This document shows, in pieces, positions 48,743 through 58,484 of a stretch of 64,000 nt of DNA. The notes below the pieces were generated by a model, which was not told the origin of the DNA, made no database searches, and saw only the letters and a list, made by a program, of their open reading frames with translations. Origin of the DNA: Mangrovimicrobium sp048323675 (GTDB lineage: Bacteria > Pseudomonadota > Gammaproteobacteria > Pseudomonadales > Halieaceae). Position 1 is the stretch's first letter. Each line of letters begins with the position of its first letter. The stretch lies in the NCBI RefSeq assembly GCF_048323675.1, contig NZ_JBLWFK010000002.1, positions 930,001-994,000 on the forward strand. Direction: 5' to 3'. The position numbers and the translations under genes are program-made.

Positions 48743-51421
48743 TCAGAAGGTCTTGGTCAGCCCCAGTTTGTATACCCGCCCCAGCGTAAAACCCACATAG
48801 TTGAAGTTTTGCTGGCGACGGTATTCCGGCGGATCCTCATCAAAGACGTTGTCCACCACCAGGCGCAGCGACAAACCGCTGGTAAATCCTGATTCGGCGC
48901 TGAAATTGTATGAAGCGAAGAAGTTTGTCAGCAGAAAGCTGTCCTTGGAACTCTGGTTGACCGCTTCGGCCGGGTCAGCATCCGATTTGTCGGTATAGTT
49001 CAGCGTCAGCTTGGTGCGGATGTTATCCCTGGTCCAGCCGATGGAACCGGTCACCAGCAAGTCCGGATTGTACTTGAGCTGGTCTGATGAAAAGCCGTTT
49101 TTGGTGATATCGAACGATTCAGTGAAGGTACCCGATATTCCATAGGACATATCGCCAAATCCGGTCTCGTGATAATACTGGGCGCCGAAATCAAATCCTT
49201 TCAAGCGAGCGCTATCGGTGTTTGTCTGGCGCCGATCGACGATGACGCCCATGGTTGACGCGTCGAGATCGGTAAATTGATCGGCGTTTTCTACCTGGGA
49301 GATGAAGTAATCCAGTTCTTCCTGGGTCGGGCTGAAGATAATCTTGTCGGGGTTCTGCAGAACCGCCGTCGCGGAGGTGGGATCGACCGCACCCAGCAGA
49401 TCAACGAAGTCGATATCGTAGTAGTTCAGGTTGAGTCGCAGGTTATCGACCGGGTACACGACGATGCCAGCCGCCCAGATTTCCGCCGATTGCGGTTTCA
49501 ACTCGCCGCCAGCGCCCTCGAGGAGGAAAGAATCCACACGGGCGGGATCGGTCAGCTCGTTGTTGGGATCTGGTACGACGTTTGCCTGATTAGCATAAAA
49601 GCCGCCTGTCGCGGTGGCCAGACTGTCAAGCAGTGTCGGCGCATTGAATGATTGCCCCCATTTACCATAGATTTCTATCCAGGATGCAGGCCTCCATGAA
49701 GCACCGAGACTGGGGTTGGTAGTGCTACCGAAGTCGCTGTAGTCGTCATAGCGCGCGGACACTGACAGGTCCAGCGACTCGAGTACCGGGATCGACAATT
49801 CAGCGTAGGCAGAAGTCAGGTCCCGATTGGCGCTGTTCCAGCCGAGATCGTCAAGGCCACCAATCTCCGTGCTTCCGGTGTGCTTCTTGGCGTCATCCCG
49901 CATGTACTCCACACCCACCGCGGCGCGCATCGTACCGGCGGGAAGTTCTATCAACTCTCCGTCCGCGATGGTACGAAATAAAAACATTTCCTGTTCGGTC
50001 TCGTTGCCAAACTGCCAGTTCAGGATATCTGTCACAACCGCTGCATCCGCAGCTGCGACATTTAGAGGATCGAAAAGTCCCTCATCGACATAGGCAAGCA
50101 TTTTCTGCCGATTCGAGTCCGGATTTACCACCTTGTTCTTTGAGAGTCCGTAATGCAGCGTGTTGCGCAACTGCCAACTGCTCTGCCCCAGCTTGATGAT
50201 CAACTCAGGCGTAATACCCCAGGTCTCGATTTCGACTTCACGTTCACGTTGCTTGTAGGCGGCGTTGGGTGCGTAGGAAAAGCCGACTGCAGGTTGGTCG
50301 TACAAATCACCCGTTTGTGTGCCGACCACTCCCAGTTCGGTAGGTGTCGGTGAGTTTACCGAGTCGCCGAGGGGATAGCCTGCGTAGGTAGTCTTGCGAT
50401 CCATGTAGTAGGCTTTCGCACTCAGCGTCATGTTGTCGCCGATGTCCTGGGAGACGGATCCGTACAGGTTATCCCGCTCCTGTTTCGGCAGTAACGACTC
50501 CGCGCCGTTGATGTCACAGGGGTCTCCCACCGGGAATACGCCAGTGCCCGGGGCCGCGGGATTGTCGGTCCAGATGTTGAGATCGTTACCGCCGACATTC
50601 CCTACCCAGAACCACCTTTTGACCGAGCCAGCAGGCTCCAGGCACTCGGTGCCACTGGGAGTCAAAACCGTACCGTCTTCGTTCCAGTTCCCGTAGGTCG
50701 CCCAGTCCCTGTCGCGGTTAAGGACTTCGCCACGGTCCGTGGTCGAGACGGAGATATAGCCATTGCCACCCTCCCAGGATGTACCCGCGATAAGGGCCGC
50801 CTGTCCGGCATCGTAGTCGTCGCCAATATCGTAACCGAGGTCGACCTTGACGCCGTCGTACTTGTCCAGTGTCACGAAGTTGATTACACCACCGACCGCG
50901 TCCGCGCCGTAAAGCGAGGAGCCGCCATCCGGCACGATATCGATGCGTTGAATGACGTTTGCGGGAATGACGTCTGCGTCCAGTGAGGATTCATTCACCC
51001 CCATGGGTGTCAGGCGATGGCTGTCGACCAGAACCAGCGTGGTCGAACCGGAGGCGGAGTTGATTCCCGGCAGGGCACGCAGGTTCGGCCGGTTCAGTGT
51101 GAGCCTGTCTGTCCCTCGCGGGTCCTGTTCCGGTCGCGCGTTGAAGAAGTTGGACACTTGCGGCACGGTAGCCAGCATCTCGTTGGTGGTCACCGCGCCA
51201 ATTTCAGTGACCGCATCTTCGTCGATGCCTATCACCTGTGAGCCGGTCGGCTGGATGCCACGAATCAAGGTACCGGTAACGACGACTTCCTCGAGCATAA
51301 GGGTCTTCGAAGAATCCTGATCCTGGCCCAGCACTGAACCCGGTATCAGGGCCAGGGATGTCGTGCCGGCGGCCAGGTATTGTGTATATCTACGAACGGC
51401 TTCTCGCAAAGTATGAGTCAT
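48743..51421 (-). CDS. TonB-dependent receptor, probable rhamno-oligosaccharide uptake
   Basis: An 892-residue TonB-dependent receptor of the large carbohydrate-type class. The signal peptide ends near SVLGQDQ (about residue 33); the TonB box is LEEVVVTGTLIRG, and the plug holds VLVDSHRLTPMG, IERIDIVPDGG-like sequence and SLYGADAVGGVINF. The barrel ends in LTKTF. AAGGAC before the ATG supports the start. It lies between the rhamnosidase and the rhamnose operon, so uptake of rhamnose-containing oligosaccharides is the best guess. An unusual GGACCA-rich palindrome cluster precedes it. Confidence 0.88.
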   Translation of the reverse strand: MTHTLREAVRRYTQYLAAGTTSLALIPGSVLGQDQDSSKTLMLEEVVVTGTLIRGIQPTGSQVIGIDEDAVTEIGAVTTNEMLATVPQVSNFFNARPEQDPRGTDRLTLNRPNLRALPGINSASGSTTLVLVDSHRLTPMGVNESSLDADVIPANVIQRIDIVPDGGSSLYGADAVGGVINFVTLDKYDGVKVDLGYDIGDDYDAGQAALIAGTSWEGGNGYISVSTTDRGEVLNRDRDWATYGNWNEDGTVLTPSGTECLEPAGSVKRWFWVGNVGGNDLNIWTDNPAAPGTGVFPVGDPCDINGAESLLPKQERDNLYGSVSQDIGDNMTLSAKAYYMDRKTTYAGYPLGDSVNSPTPTELGVVGTQTGDLYDQPAVGFSYAPNAAYKQREREVEIETWGITPELIIKLGQSSWQLRNTLHYGLSKNKVVNPDSNRQKMLAYVDEGLFDPLNVAAADAAVVTDILNWQFGNETEQEMFLFRTIADGELIELPAGTMRAAVGVEYMRDDAKKHTGSTEIGGLDDLGWNSANRDLTSAYAELSIPVLESLDLSVSARYDDYSDFGSTTNPSLGASWRPASWIEIYGKWGQSFNAPTLLDSLATATGGFYANQANVVPDPNNELTDPARVDSFLLEGAGGELKPQSAEIWAAGIVVYPVDNLRLNLNYYDIDFVDLLGAVDPTSATAVLQNPDKIIFSPTQEELDYFISQVENADQFTDLDASTMGVIVDRRQTNTDSARLKGFDFGAQYYHETGFGDMSYGISGTFTESFDITKNGFSSDQLKYNPDLLVTGSIGWTRDNIRTKLTLNYTDKSDADPAEAVNQSSKDSFLLTNFFASYNFSAESGFTSGLSLRLVVDNVFDEDPPEYRRQQNFNYVGFTLGRVYKLGLTKTF

Positions 51422-51797
51422 TATCGTTGTCCTTATGGTGTTTAAGGTTTTCTAGTCTTGAGATCAAGAATGCCGGTCTCCCTCTCAAGGGAAGACATTC
51501 GATAACCCGCTACTACATGCGCCCATGGCGTGCTGCCTTGCGCTGACGGCGGGGCTCGACTTGCTTCCGGAAATGGTCAGATCCACTGTTATTCGAATAG
51601 TCGATCGGCATGTTTGGACCAATTGGTTGGACCATATGGTCGGATAATAATTGCTGTCGCCAAACTTATCAATTCATATTTGAATCTGACCGCTTCTTCC
51701 GGGTCGTGCTTATTCGCTGCCCGCCTACGGGATGCCTGTTTGGATTTACCTGAACAACGGCCCGCTGCACACGCTGTACTCGAATCAGTCATTATGA
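51422..51797. other. Promoter gap before the rhamnose receptor
   Basis: A 376-base gap between two leftward genes with no supported frame. It contains the palindrome cluster at 51618-51641. No clear terminator with a T run follows the lactate dehydrogenase-type gene, so some read-through into the receptor is possible. Confidence 0.5.
51618..51641. promoter_or_regulatory. Overlapping palindromes, GntR/FadR-type operator
   Basis: ACCAATTGGT (51618-51627) and GACCATATGGTC (51630-51641) are two perfect palindromes side by side. The centre reads TGGTTGGACCA (51624-51634), which fits the TNGTNNNACNA consensus of FadR-type GntR regulators. It is about 200 bases before the receptor start. The binding protein would be encoded outside this segment. 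Confidence 0.6.
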
Positions 51798-53006
51798 TTA
51801 ACCTCTTGCCCCTTGGTCTGGAGCTTGATTACCCGCCTTGAAATCGCCGGAGCACAGTTCGCGGAGATGACCCGGCCCCAGTTCACTTACATCTGCCACG
51901 CCCAGAAGCGCGAGCCCCCGCTCGAGCTCGGATCGCAGTAGCTCGAGGGCCCTTTCCACTCCGGCCTGGCCGCCAGCCGCCAACCCATAGAGATAGGCCC
52001 GCCCGACCGAGCACGCATCGGCGCCGCGGCACAGCGCCTTGATGATATGGGTTCCGCGGCGAATACCGCCGTCCACAATCAGCTCCAGTCCGTCGCCGAC
52101 TGCATTGCGCATGTCTTCCACGCAGTCGAACGGCGCCGGCGTCGAATCCAGCTGTCGCCCTCCATGGTTGGAAATCATCACGCCGGTCGCGCCAACATCC
52201 ATGGCCCGCCTCGCATCCTGCGCCGATTGCAGCCCTTTGATCAGAAAGGGGCCATCCCACTGTTCCACCAGCCAGGCCACGTCGTCCCAGGTTACGCTGC
52301 GATCGAACTGGCTGTTGACGTAATCAATCAGTCCCATTGCACCGCCGCCGAGCGCATCCACCCGGTGTGCCACGTTGGCGAGGCGGAAGTCCGGATCGCG
52401 CAGCATGTTCAGCCACCAGTGGACACTGCGGGCATAGCTGAAGAAATTGGAGATACTGGTGATGCGCGGCGGCATGGTCATGCCGTTGACCAGGTCGCGC
52501 TCGCGGTTGCCCGCTACCATCGTATCCACGGTCAGGCACAGTGCGTGGTATCCGCTGGATTTACAGCGCTGCACGAATTCGCGCGTGAGTAACCGGTCCT
52601 TGAGGATGTATATCTGGAACATCTTGGGCCCCGCCGTCGCGGCCGCCACATCCTCGAGACTTGTGGTGGAGAGCGTCGACAGGCTGTAAAGCGTCCCGAA
52701 CTTGTCCGCGGCGCGGCACGCGCCCAGTTCCTTCTCATGGTGGAACAGGCGCGACATTCCCGTGGGTGACAGGAAAAAAGGCAGGGCCAGTTCCCGTCCC
52801 ATCACCGTCTTGCCCAACTTAACCTGCGAGATATCCCGCAAATAATTCGGCATCAACTCGCAATCGTCGAAGGCGTTGGTGTTGCGACGCAGCGTCCACT
52901 CGTCATCGGAGCCGCCGTCGATATAGTGGAACATCGGTGCGGGCAGCCTGGCCTTCGCCCGCCGCCGCAAATCCCCGATGTTGTAACACCCCTTCAGTGA
53001 AGGCAT
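51798..53006 (-). CDS. FMN-dependent L-2-hydroxyacid (lactate) dehydrogenase
   Basis: A 402-residue FMN-dependent alpha-hydroxy acid dehydrogenase of the LldD/glycolate oxidase family. FHYIDGGSDDEWTLRRN marks the N-terminus; substrate and FMN residues are in LPFFLSPTGMSRLFH, FQIYILKDR, TVDTMVAGNRERD, the lysine strand FLIKGLQ, and the catalytic ISNHGGRQLD followed by DGGIRRG and VGRAYLYG. AGGAG precedes the ATG at 53006; the much longer open frame is not coding upstream. As rhamnose breakdown yields L-lactaldehyde and L-lactate, this enzyme probably oxidises L-lactate to pyruvate. Last gene of the leftward rhamnose operon. Confidence 0.88.
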   Translation of the reverse strand: MPSLKGCYNIGDLRRRAKARLPAPMFHYIDGGSDDEWTLRRNTNAFDDCELMPNYLRDISQVKLGKTVMGRELALPFFLSPTGMSRLFHHEKELGACRAADKFGTLYSLSTLSTTSLEDVAAATAGPKMFQIYILKDRLLTREFVQRCKSSGYHALCLTVDTMVAGNRERDLVNGMTMPPRITSISNFFSYARSVHWWLNMLRDPDFRLANVAHRVDALGGGAMGLIDYVNSQFDRSVTWDDVAWLVEQWDGPFLIKGLQSAQDARRAMDVGATGVMISNHGGRQLDSTPAPFDCVEDMRNAVGDGLELIVDGGIRRGTHIIKALCRGADACSVGRAYLYGLAAGGQAGVERALELLRSELERGLALLGVADVSELGPGHLRELCSGDFKAGNQAPDQGARG

Positions 53007-53032
53007 TTGTGCTCCTGTTTCAGTCAGGTACT

Positions 53033-54430
53033 TCAGTTCGCAAAGGAGAGGACACTCTCCCGCCAGAGCGCGCGATACTCCGCCAGGCCGTCGATCTGGA
53101 CCGGTTCTATCCCCTGCATCGGTTCCAGCCGCGCGGGATGCTCCCAACGGGTGAGCATGGCGGTACCCTGGACAGTTCCCGTGAGGTCGGCCGAACACAG
53201 CAATTGCTGCGGTTCGCGCAGTTTGGCCAACAGGCCGCACAGTCCCGCGTTCTTCAGGAAGGCGCCGCCAATGACGATGTCGCCACTGGAACCCAGGAGT
53301 TCCAGCTGGTAATCCAGTACCAGCGCGCAATACAGGCTGGCGAGCGCCGCCGGCACAGTGTCCGGCGCCACGGCTCCCTGGATACGGCCGCGCCGCTGGC
53401 TGAAGGGACCGCTCCCGGCCTGCCAGGTCGGCAGGCACAGCAGGCCCGCGGCGATGATGGCCAGGATATCCGCGGTTGAGAATGGCGCGTCCGGGTCACC
53501 GCCGAGAAATTCGCAGATCGCCTGGTATTCACGGCCACCCATGAACCGGGAGCAGACAAACGGCCGACCGTAGACATCGACGTTTGCAAGCATGTCGCGC
53601 TCCGCGTCCAGCTTTTCCCGCCCCGCAGATGAGTCCATGACAATTGCCCAGGTACCCGTCGACACCACGCTGAAGGGGCGCTCCGGCATACCCCGGCGGT
53701 ATCTAAGGTAACTGGCGTTGCTGTCGTGAACCCCGGCAATAACCGCGCAGTCCGGTGACAGGCCGGTTTGCGCCGCCACAGTGGCGGTTATCCGGCCGAC
53801 GTTCTCCCACGCCGGTACCAGGCGGGGGAATTTTTGCGTCCAGCCGCGGGTGGTCACCAGCGAGGAGTACCCCTGTTCCCAGGGCGCCCAGAGGTCGGTA
53901 TGACAGCCGAGTGAGCTGACCTCGCTCACCCGCTCGCCACACAGGCGCCACACCCAGTACTGTGGATACATCAATATGTCGGTTGCAGCGGCGAACTCCA
54001 CCGGGAATCGCGCTTCCAGCCAGGCCAGTTGCCGGCCGAGGTTGAGACCGGCGGGCAGCTCCGGGGAGCCGGTTTCGGAAAAGTCGGGCCGCTCCTTCCG
54101 ATAGGCCTCATCGATGCTTTCGATGCCGACAAATTCGTAATCCAGCACGGGGAGGATGAGACCATCCCCTCCCCGCTCCCGGTCCACCAGCGCAGCTGCC
54201 GCGCCATGGGTGGTCACCGCGATCGCAGTGATTGGAAATGTCCGGTTGAGCGATTCGAGGCTATCGAGCAGAAAGCGCCAGATAGCGTCGATCGCATAGT
54301 GCGGGTAGACACCTTCGGACTGCACCCTGTTGAGGGTCTCCCTTGAGGCGACCGAGTCGCCTGCGGCATCGATCACGTGAGCCTTGATATGGGTCTTGCC
54401 GATATCGAGAACAAAGCTGCAAGGGGACAC
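53033..54430 (-). CDS. FGGY-family kinase, probable L-rhamnulokinase
   Basis: A 465-residue FGGY carbohydrate kinase. FVLDIGKTHIKAHVIDA is the first phosphate motif, IAGVHDSNASYLRY carries the likely catalytic aspartate and VVSTGTWAIVMDS is the second ATP-binding motif; the C-terminal domain includes GDIVIGGAFLKN. In a cluster with rhamnose isomerase and rhamnulose-phosphate aldolase, phosphorylation of L-rhamnulose at O1 is the expected reaction. It sits 26 bases before the lactate dehydrogenase-type gene and nine bases after the permease gene, so the three are one operon. Confidence 0.87.
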   Translation of the reverse strand: MSPCSFVLDIGKTHIKAHVIDAAGDSVASRETLNRVQSEGVYPHYAIDAIWRFLLDSLESLNRTFPITAIAVTTHGAAAALVDRERGGDGLILPVLDYEFVGIESIDEAYRKERPDFSETGSPELPAGLNLGRQLAWLEARFPVEFAAATDILMYPQYWVWRLCGERVSEVSSLGCHTDLWAPWEQGYSSLVTTRGWTQKFPRLVPAWENVGRITATVAAQTGLSPDCAVIAGVHDSNASYLRYRRGMPERPFSVVSTGTWAIVMDSSAGREKLDAERDMLANVDVYGRPFVCSRFMGGREYQAICEFLGGDPDAPFSTADILAIIAAGLLCLPTWQAGSGPFSQRRGRIQGAVAPDTVPAALASLYCALVLDYQLELLGSSGDIVIGGAFLKNAGLCGLLAKLREPQQLLCSADLTGTVQGTAMLTRWEHPARLEPMQGIEPVQIDGLAEYRALWRESVLSFAN

Positions 54431-54439
54431 AGGCCGACC

Positions 54440-56092
54440 TCACGCTGCAGCTTTGTCGCCGGACTCACTGCGGACGACCCACAGTATGGCGGCGGCAAAA
54501 TAGACCAGAGTGGGCAGCCACAACCAGCGCCGGAACAGCTGCAGGTCGCCACCACCCAGGGCCCAGAGGGCCATCCCGATACAGGCGATCAGCGCAAGTA
54601 GCGCGAGGCCCCGGGACAGCCGGCGAAGTGGACCCGGCCGGTGCCGACCCGCTGCGCCCAACTCGCGAGCCTGTGCCAGGCAAGCCTGCTCCGCGGCCTG
54701 GCGCTCGGCTTCCGCCTGCGCGTCTCCCGATGCCTGCGGGTAGGCCTGGCGCGCCCCCATGGCGCCCGCCAGGACCAGGTAGGCCAGCGTCGCCGTGATC
54801 CACACGGGCACAAGCAGGAAGAACAGGTGCACGCCTGCCCGGTTCAGCCCGAAGGCCACCAGCAGTGCGATACCCCAGGACAGCACCGCCGGCAGGTTGG
54901 TGGACTGCCCCCGGTATTGCGACCAGTAACGGGTGTAGCCCAGGCGCGGGAAAAGCCAATGCTCGGCCACTATCACCGCCCCCACGGGCACCAGGATCAG
55001 ACCCATCATGCCGACGAAATCCATCAGCCGGGAAAACACGAAGGGGAAACAGGCGATCACGGTGGTGACCGCCCCCACGACCGCTGTCACCACCTCGCGG
55101 TTCCAACTCGGTCGCAGCGACTGGAAGGCGAGACCGGCGCGGTAGATTGTCGGATTAGAGGTCGTCCAGCCGGCGATGATGACGGCCAGTATCCCGGCTG
55201 AACCCAGCGCCTCGTAGGCCACACCCCCGGCATCCAGTTCGGTAATGGATTTCCCCAGAACCAGCGCGGCCCCCGCACCCATGATCCCCGCACACACCCA
55301 GGCGAGGTAGTGGCCGATGAACATTCCGAACGCCGAGAAGTAACCGTATTCGTAGCGCCTTGCGTATCTCAGCACTGTCATGTCGGACAGGCCGCCGTGC
55401 ATGGCGAGGTTACAAACCCAGGCGAAGGCAGCCACGTGCCAGGCGGAAAGCTCCGATTTGTCACCGCGCCAGATAAAGCGGTCCGCCACCTCGCCGAAGC
55501 CCGCATCGCCGCCGGCCGCAGCCTGCAGCAAGGGGTACATGGACAGCGCACCCGCAATGAACATCAGGATCATCCACGGCGCGCACACTTCGGCAAATTG
55601 CGCCACCCGCCGAAAGCCCTTGATGGCGATGGCGACGACCACGGCACCTACCGCCAGTGCCACCAGCACAAAGCGCCCGTCGGTGGGATACCAGTGCACC
55701 TGCGCCGGAATATCGAACAGGATGCGCACCGCCGAGGCGGATACGGTAATCATCGTACCGGCGAGGATGCAGAACAGGATGCCGTTGACCACGCTGTAAA
55801 TGCGGATCGTGCCGGGACCGGCGATCCGCTTGAGATAGGCGTAAAGGGTCAGCCGCGTATCGACGGCTATCGGGGCGCACACGAAAGTCCAGGTCAATAC
55901 CGCCAGCAGGTTGCCCCACAGCAGGCCCCAGAAAATGTCCGCAGTGCTAACCCCCCAGGTCACGAACATGGCACCGATGACGAACTCGGTACCGGCGACA
56001 TGCTCACCGGCAAAACTCGCTGCGAAGTAGCGTGCTGGCTGGAGCTTGTCCGGCGTAACGGGGGAGGTTTCGAACTCGGTGATGTCGGACAT
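54440..56092 (-). CDS. NCS1-like permease, probable rhamnose transporter
   Basis: A 550-residue membrane protein with about 12 helices of the purine-cytosine permease/NCS1 type: EHVAGTEFVIGAMFVTWGVST, FWGLLWGNLLAVLTW and AGWTTSNPTIYRAGLAFQS. After the usual core there is a charged cytoplasmic loop rich in Ala, Glu and Gln (about residues 440-495) and two more hydrophobic segments. GGAGAG seven bases before the ATG at 56092 supports the start. It is the first gene of the leftward rhamnose operon and divergent from the aldolase gene. Rhamnose import is inferred from context; NCS1 proteins usually carry nucleobases. Confidence 0.83.
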   Translation of the reverse strand: MSDITEFETSPVTPDKLQPARYFAASFAGEHVAGTEFVIGAMFVTWGVSTADIFWGLLWGNLLAVLTWTFVCAPIAVDTRLTLYAYLKRIAGPGTIRIYSVVNGILFCILAGTMITVSASAVRILFDIPAQVHWYPTDGRFVLVALAVGAVVVAIAIKGFRRVAQFAEVCAPWMILMFIAGALSMYPLLQAAAGGDAGFGEVADRFIWRGDKSELSAWHVAAFAWVCNLAMHGGLSDMTVLRYARRYEYGYFSAFGMFIGHYLAWVCAGIMGAGAALVLGKSITELDAGGVAYEALGSAGILAVIIAGWTTSNPTIYRAGLAFQSLRPSWNREVVTAVVGAVTTVIACFPFVFSRLMDFVGMMGLILVPVGAVIVAEHWLFPRLGYTRYWSQYRGQSTNLPAVLSWGIALLVAFGLNRAGVHLFFLLVPVWITATLAYLVLAGAMGARQAYPQASGDAQAEAERQAAEQACLAQARELGAAGRHRPGPLRRLSRGLALLALIACIGMALWALGGGDLQLFRRWLWLPTLVYFAAAILWVVRSESGDKAAA

Positions 56093-56207
56093 CGGGGGCT
56101 CTCCGGCGCCTCGCATCGCGGACAGTGGTCGCAACGCTGATTATTTTTGTAGGTGATTTGGCTCGAATAGTAACCACAGCGATCAAATATCGCAACATCA
56201 ACCATTA

Positions 56208-56250
56208 ACAATCATTTGAATCTCGATAATCAGTCATTTACAATCATATG
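56208..56250. promoter_or_regulatory. Direct repeats in divergent rhamnose promoter (DeoR-type)
   Basis: ACAATCATTTG (56208-56218) and ACAATCATATG (56240-56250) are direct repeats 32 bases apart, three helical turns, with AATCAGTCATTT between them. They lie in the gap between the divergent permease and aldolase genes. DeoR-family repressors often bind such direct repeats, so the DeoR protein at 59877 is the natural candidate. Confidence 0.5.
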
Positions 56251-56337
56251 CGTTCACCCACCGGTGGCAAGCACGACTGGTTCATGCCCGGGCAACCAGA
56301 CCCCAACGACCGGAATCACAGTGATAGAGAACCCGCC

Positions 56338-58437
56338 ATGGCCCCTCGCCTGCCCAATCTCTGGGATGATAACCACGCCGCCCACCTCGACGCGCCGCAA
56401 CTGCTGCAGTACCGGTCCAACCTGCTGGGTGCGGATTTGCGCATCACCAACTACGGCGGCGGCAACACATCCGCCAAGTTGCGGCAACCGGACCCGCTGA
56501 CCGGCGAATCCCGGGAAGTACTGTGGGTGAAAGGCTCCGGCGGCGACCTGGGCTCGATCGGGCTTGATGGCTTCGCCACCCTCTACATGGACAAGCTGCG
56601 CCAACTGAAGCCCCTCTACCGTGGCCTGGCGCACGAAGACGAAATGGTGGCCTACCTGCCCCATTGCACCTTCAACCTCAACAGCCGGGCCGCCAGCATC
56701 GACACGCCCCTGCACGCCTACATCCCGCACGCGCACGTCGACCATATGCACCCGGATGCGGTGATCGCCATCGCCTGCACCAGCAACAGCAAGGCGCTCA
56801 CGGCAGAGATATTCGGCGGCGAGCTGGGCTGGTTACCCTGGCAGCGCCCGGGCTACGACCTGGGACTGAAGCTTGAAGCCCTGTGCCTGGAACAACCCGA
56901 CATCAAGGGTATCGTCCTCGAAGGACACGGTCTGTTCACTTGGGGCGAATCTGCGAAGGGCTGCTACCTGAACACGCTGGCGGTGATCCAGAGAGCCGCG
57001 GACTGGCTGCAACAACACAACCGAAAGCCCGCCTTTGGCGGACCTGCACGCAGTACCGTCCTGGACCAAACCGGGCGCGCCCGGGTAGCCGCCCACCTGA
57101 TGCCCCTCATCCGCGGCCAGATCAGCGCCACCCAGCGCCAGGTCGGCCACTTCGACCAGAGCGCTGTCGTGATGGAATTCGTCAATGCACGGGACCTGGA
57201 CCTATTGGCAGCGCTGGGTACATCCTGCCCGGACCATTTCCTGCGCACCAAGATCCGTCCACTGGTACTGGACTTCGATCCCGAAACCGATGACCTGGAT
57301 GCCGAACTTGCGCGCTGCGCCGGGCGCCTGAAACCACAACTGGAGGATTACCGCGCACAGTACGCAGCCTACTATGAGCGCTGCAAACATCCCGACAGTC
57401 CCGCCATGCGCGACGCCAACCCGGTGGTCTACTTAGTGCCCGGTGTGGGCATGATCACGTTCGCCAGGGACAAGGCGACGGCGCGCATCGCCGGAGAGTT
57501 TTACACCAATGCGATCAACGTCATGCGCGAAGCCAACGGGGTCGACGAGTACGTGGGGCTGCCGGAGCAGGAGGCCTTCGACATCGAGTACTGGCAGCTG
57601 GAAGAAGCGAAGCTGCAGCGCATGCCCAGGCCAAAGTCACTGGCTGGAAGAGTCGCGTTCATCACCGGCGGCGCCGGTGGCATCGGTCGCGCCACCGCCG
57701 AGCGCCTGCTGCGGGAGGGCGCCTGCGTGATGCTGGCGGATATCGATGCCCAGGCACTGGAGACTGCGGGCAGCGAACTGGCTGAAAAGTACTCCAGCGA
57801 CGTGATCGGTAAAGTCGTCTGCGACGTCACCGACGAGTCCGCCGTAGCGGCGGCCGCAGCCGCGACGTCCCTGAACTTCGGCGGGCTGGATATACTGGTA
57901 TCCAATGCCGGCCTGGCCAGCGCCGCCCCGCTGGACGAAACATCCCTGGAACTCTGGAACAAAAACATGGGCGTACTCGCCACCGGCTATTTTCTCGTCA
58001 GCCGCGAGATGTTCAGGCTGATGAAGGCCCAGGACACCGGTGGCGCAGTGGTATTCGTCGCCAGCAAGAACGGCCTCGTGGCCTCGCCCAACGCCTCCGC
58101 CTATTGCACTGCCAAGGCCGCCGAAATCCAACTCGCCAGGGCGGTGGCGCTGGAGGGCGCACCACTGGGTATCCGGTGCAACGTGGTTAATCCGGACGCT
58201 GTGTTGCGCGGCTCACGCATCTGGTCCGGCAAGTGGCGGGAGGAACGCGCCGCAGCCTACAACATGCAGGAGGACGAACTGGAAGCGCACTACCGCGAAC
58301 GCAGTTTGCTAAAACGCAATGTCTTCCCCGAGGATATCGCCGAGGCAGTGTACTTCCTCGCCGCGGACGTATCCGCCAAATCCACGGGTAACATTTTGAA
58401 CGTGGATGCCGGGCATGCGCCGTCATTCACGCGCTAG
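56338..58437 (+). CDS. Rhamnulose-1-phosphate aldolase / short-chain dehydrogenase fusion
   Basis: A 699-residue bifunctional enzyme. Residues about 1-400 are a class II aldolase with zinc ligands in HAHVDH (131-136) and His197 of LEGHGLFTWG; residues about 435-699 are an SDR (FITGGAGGIGRA, VSNAGLAS, YCTAKAAE). The aldolase splits L-rhamnulose-1-phosphate to dihydroxyacetone phosphate and L-lactaldehyde; the dehydrogenase domain is thought to oxidise lactaldehyde. The ATG at 56338 gives the usual family length; an upstream ATG at 56248 adds a non-homologous extension. It is followed by the rhamnose isomerase gene after 47 bases. Confidence 0.93.
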   Translation: MAPRLPNLWDDNHAAHLDAPQLLQYRSNLLGADLRITNYGGGNTSAKLRQPDPLTGESREVLWVKGSGGDLGSIGLDGFATLYMDKLRQLKPLYRGLAHEDEMVAYLPHCTFNLNSRAASIDTPLHAYIPHAHVDHMHPDAVIAIACTSNSKALTAEIFGGELGWLPWQRPGYDLGLKLEALCLEQPDIKGIVLEGHGLFTWGESAKGCYLNTLAVIQRAADWLQQHNRKPAFGGPARSTVLDQTGRARVAAHLMPLIRGQISATQRQVGHFDQSAVVMEFVNARDLDLLAALGTSCPDHFLRTKIRPLVLDFDPETDDLDAELARCAGRLKPQLEDYRAQYAAYYERCKHPDSPAMRDANPVVYLVPGVGMITFARDKATARIAGEFYTNAINVMREANGVDEYVGLPEQEAFDIEYWQLEEAKLQRMPRPKSLAGRVAFITGGAGGIGRATAERLLREGACVMLADIDAQALETAGSELAEKYSSDVIGKVVCDVTDESAVAAAAAATSLNFGGLDILVSNAGLASAAPLDETSLELWNKNMGVLATGYFLVSREMFRLMKAQDTGGAVVFVASKNGLVASPNASAYCTAKAAEIQLARAVALEGAPLGIRCNVVNPDAVLRGSRIWSGKWREERAAAYNMQEDELEAHYRERSLLKRNVFPEDIAEAVYFLAADVSAKSTGNILNVDAGHAPSFTR

Positions 58438-58484
58438 GCGCCACATATCAAAAGCTATAACGATTTATTTTGCAGGTAACCGCC

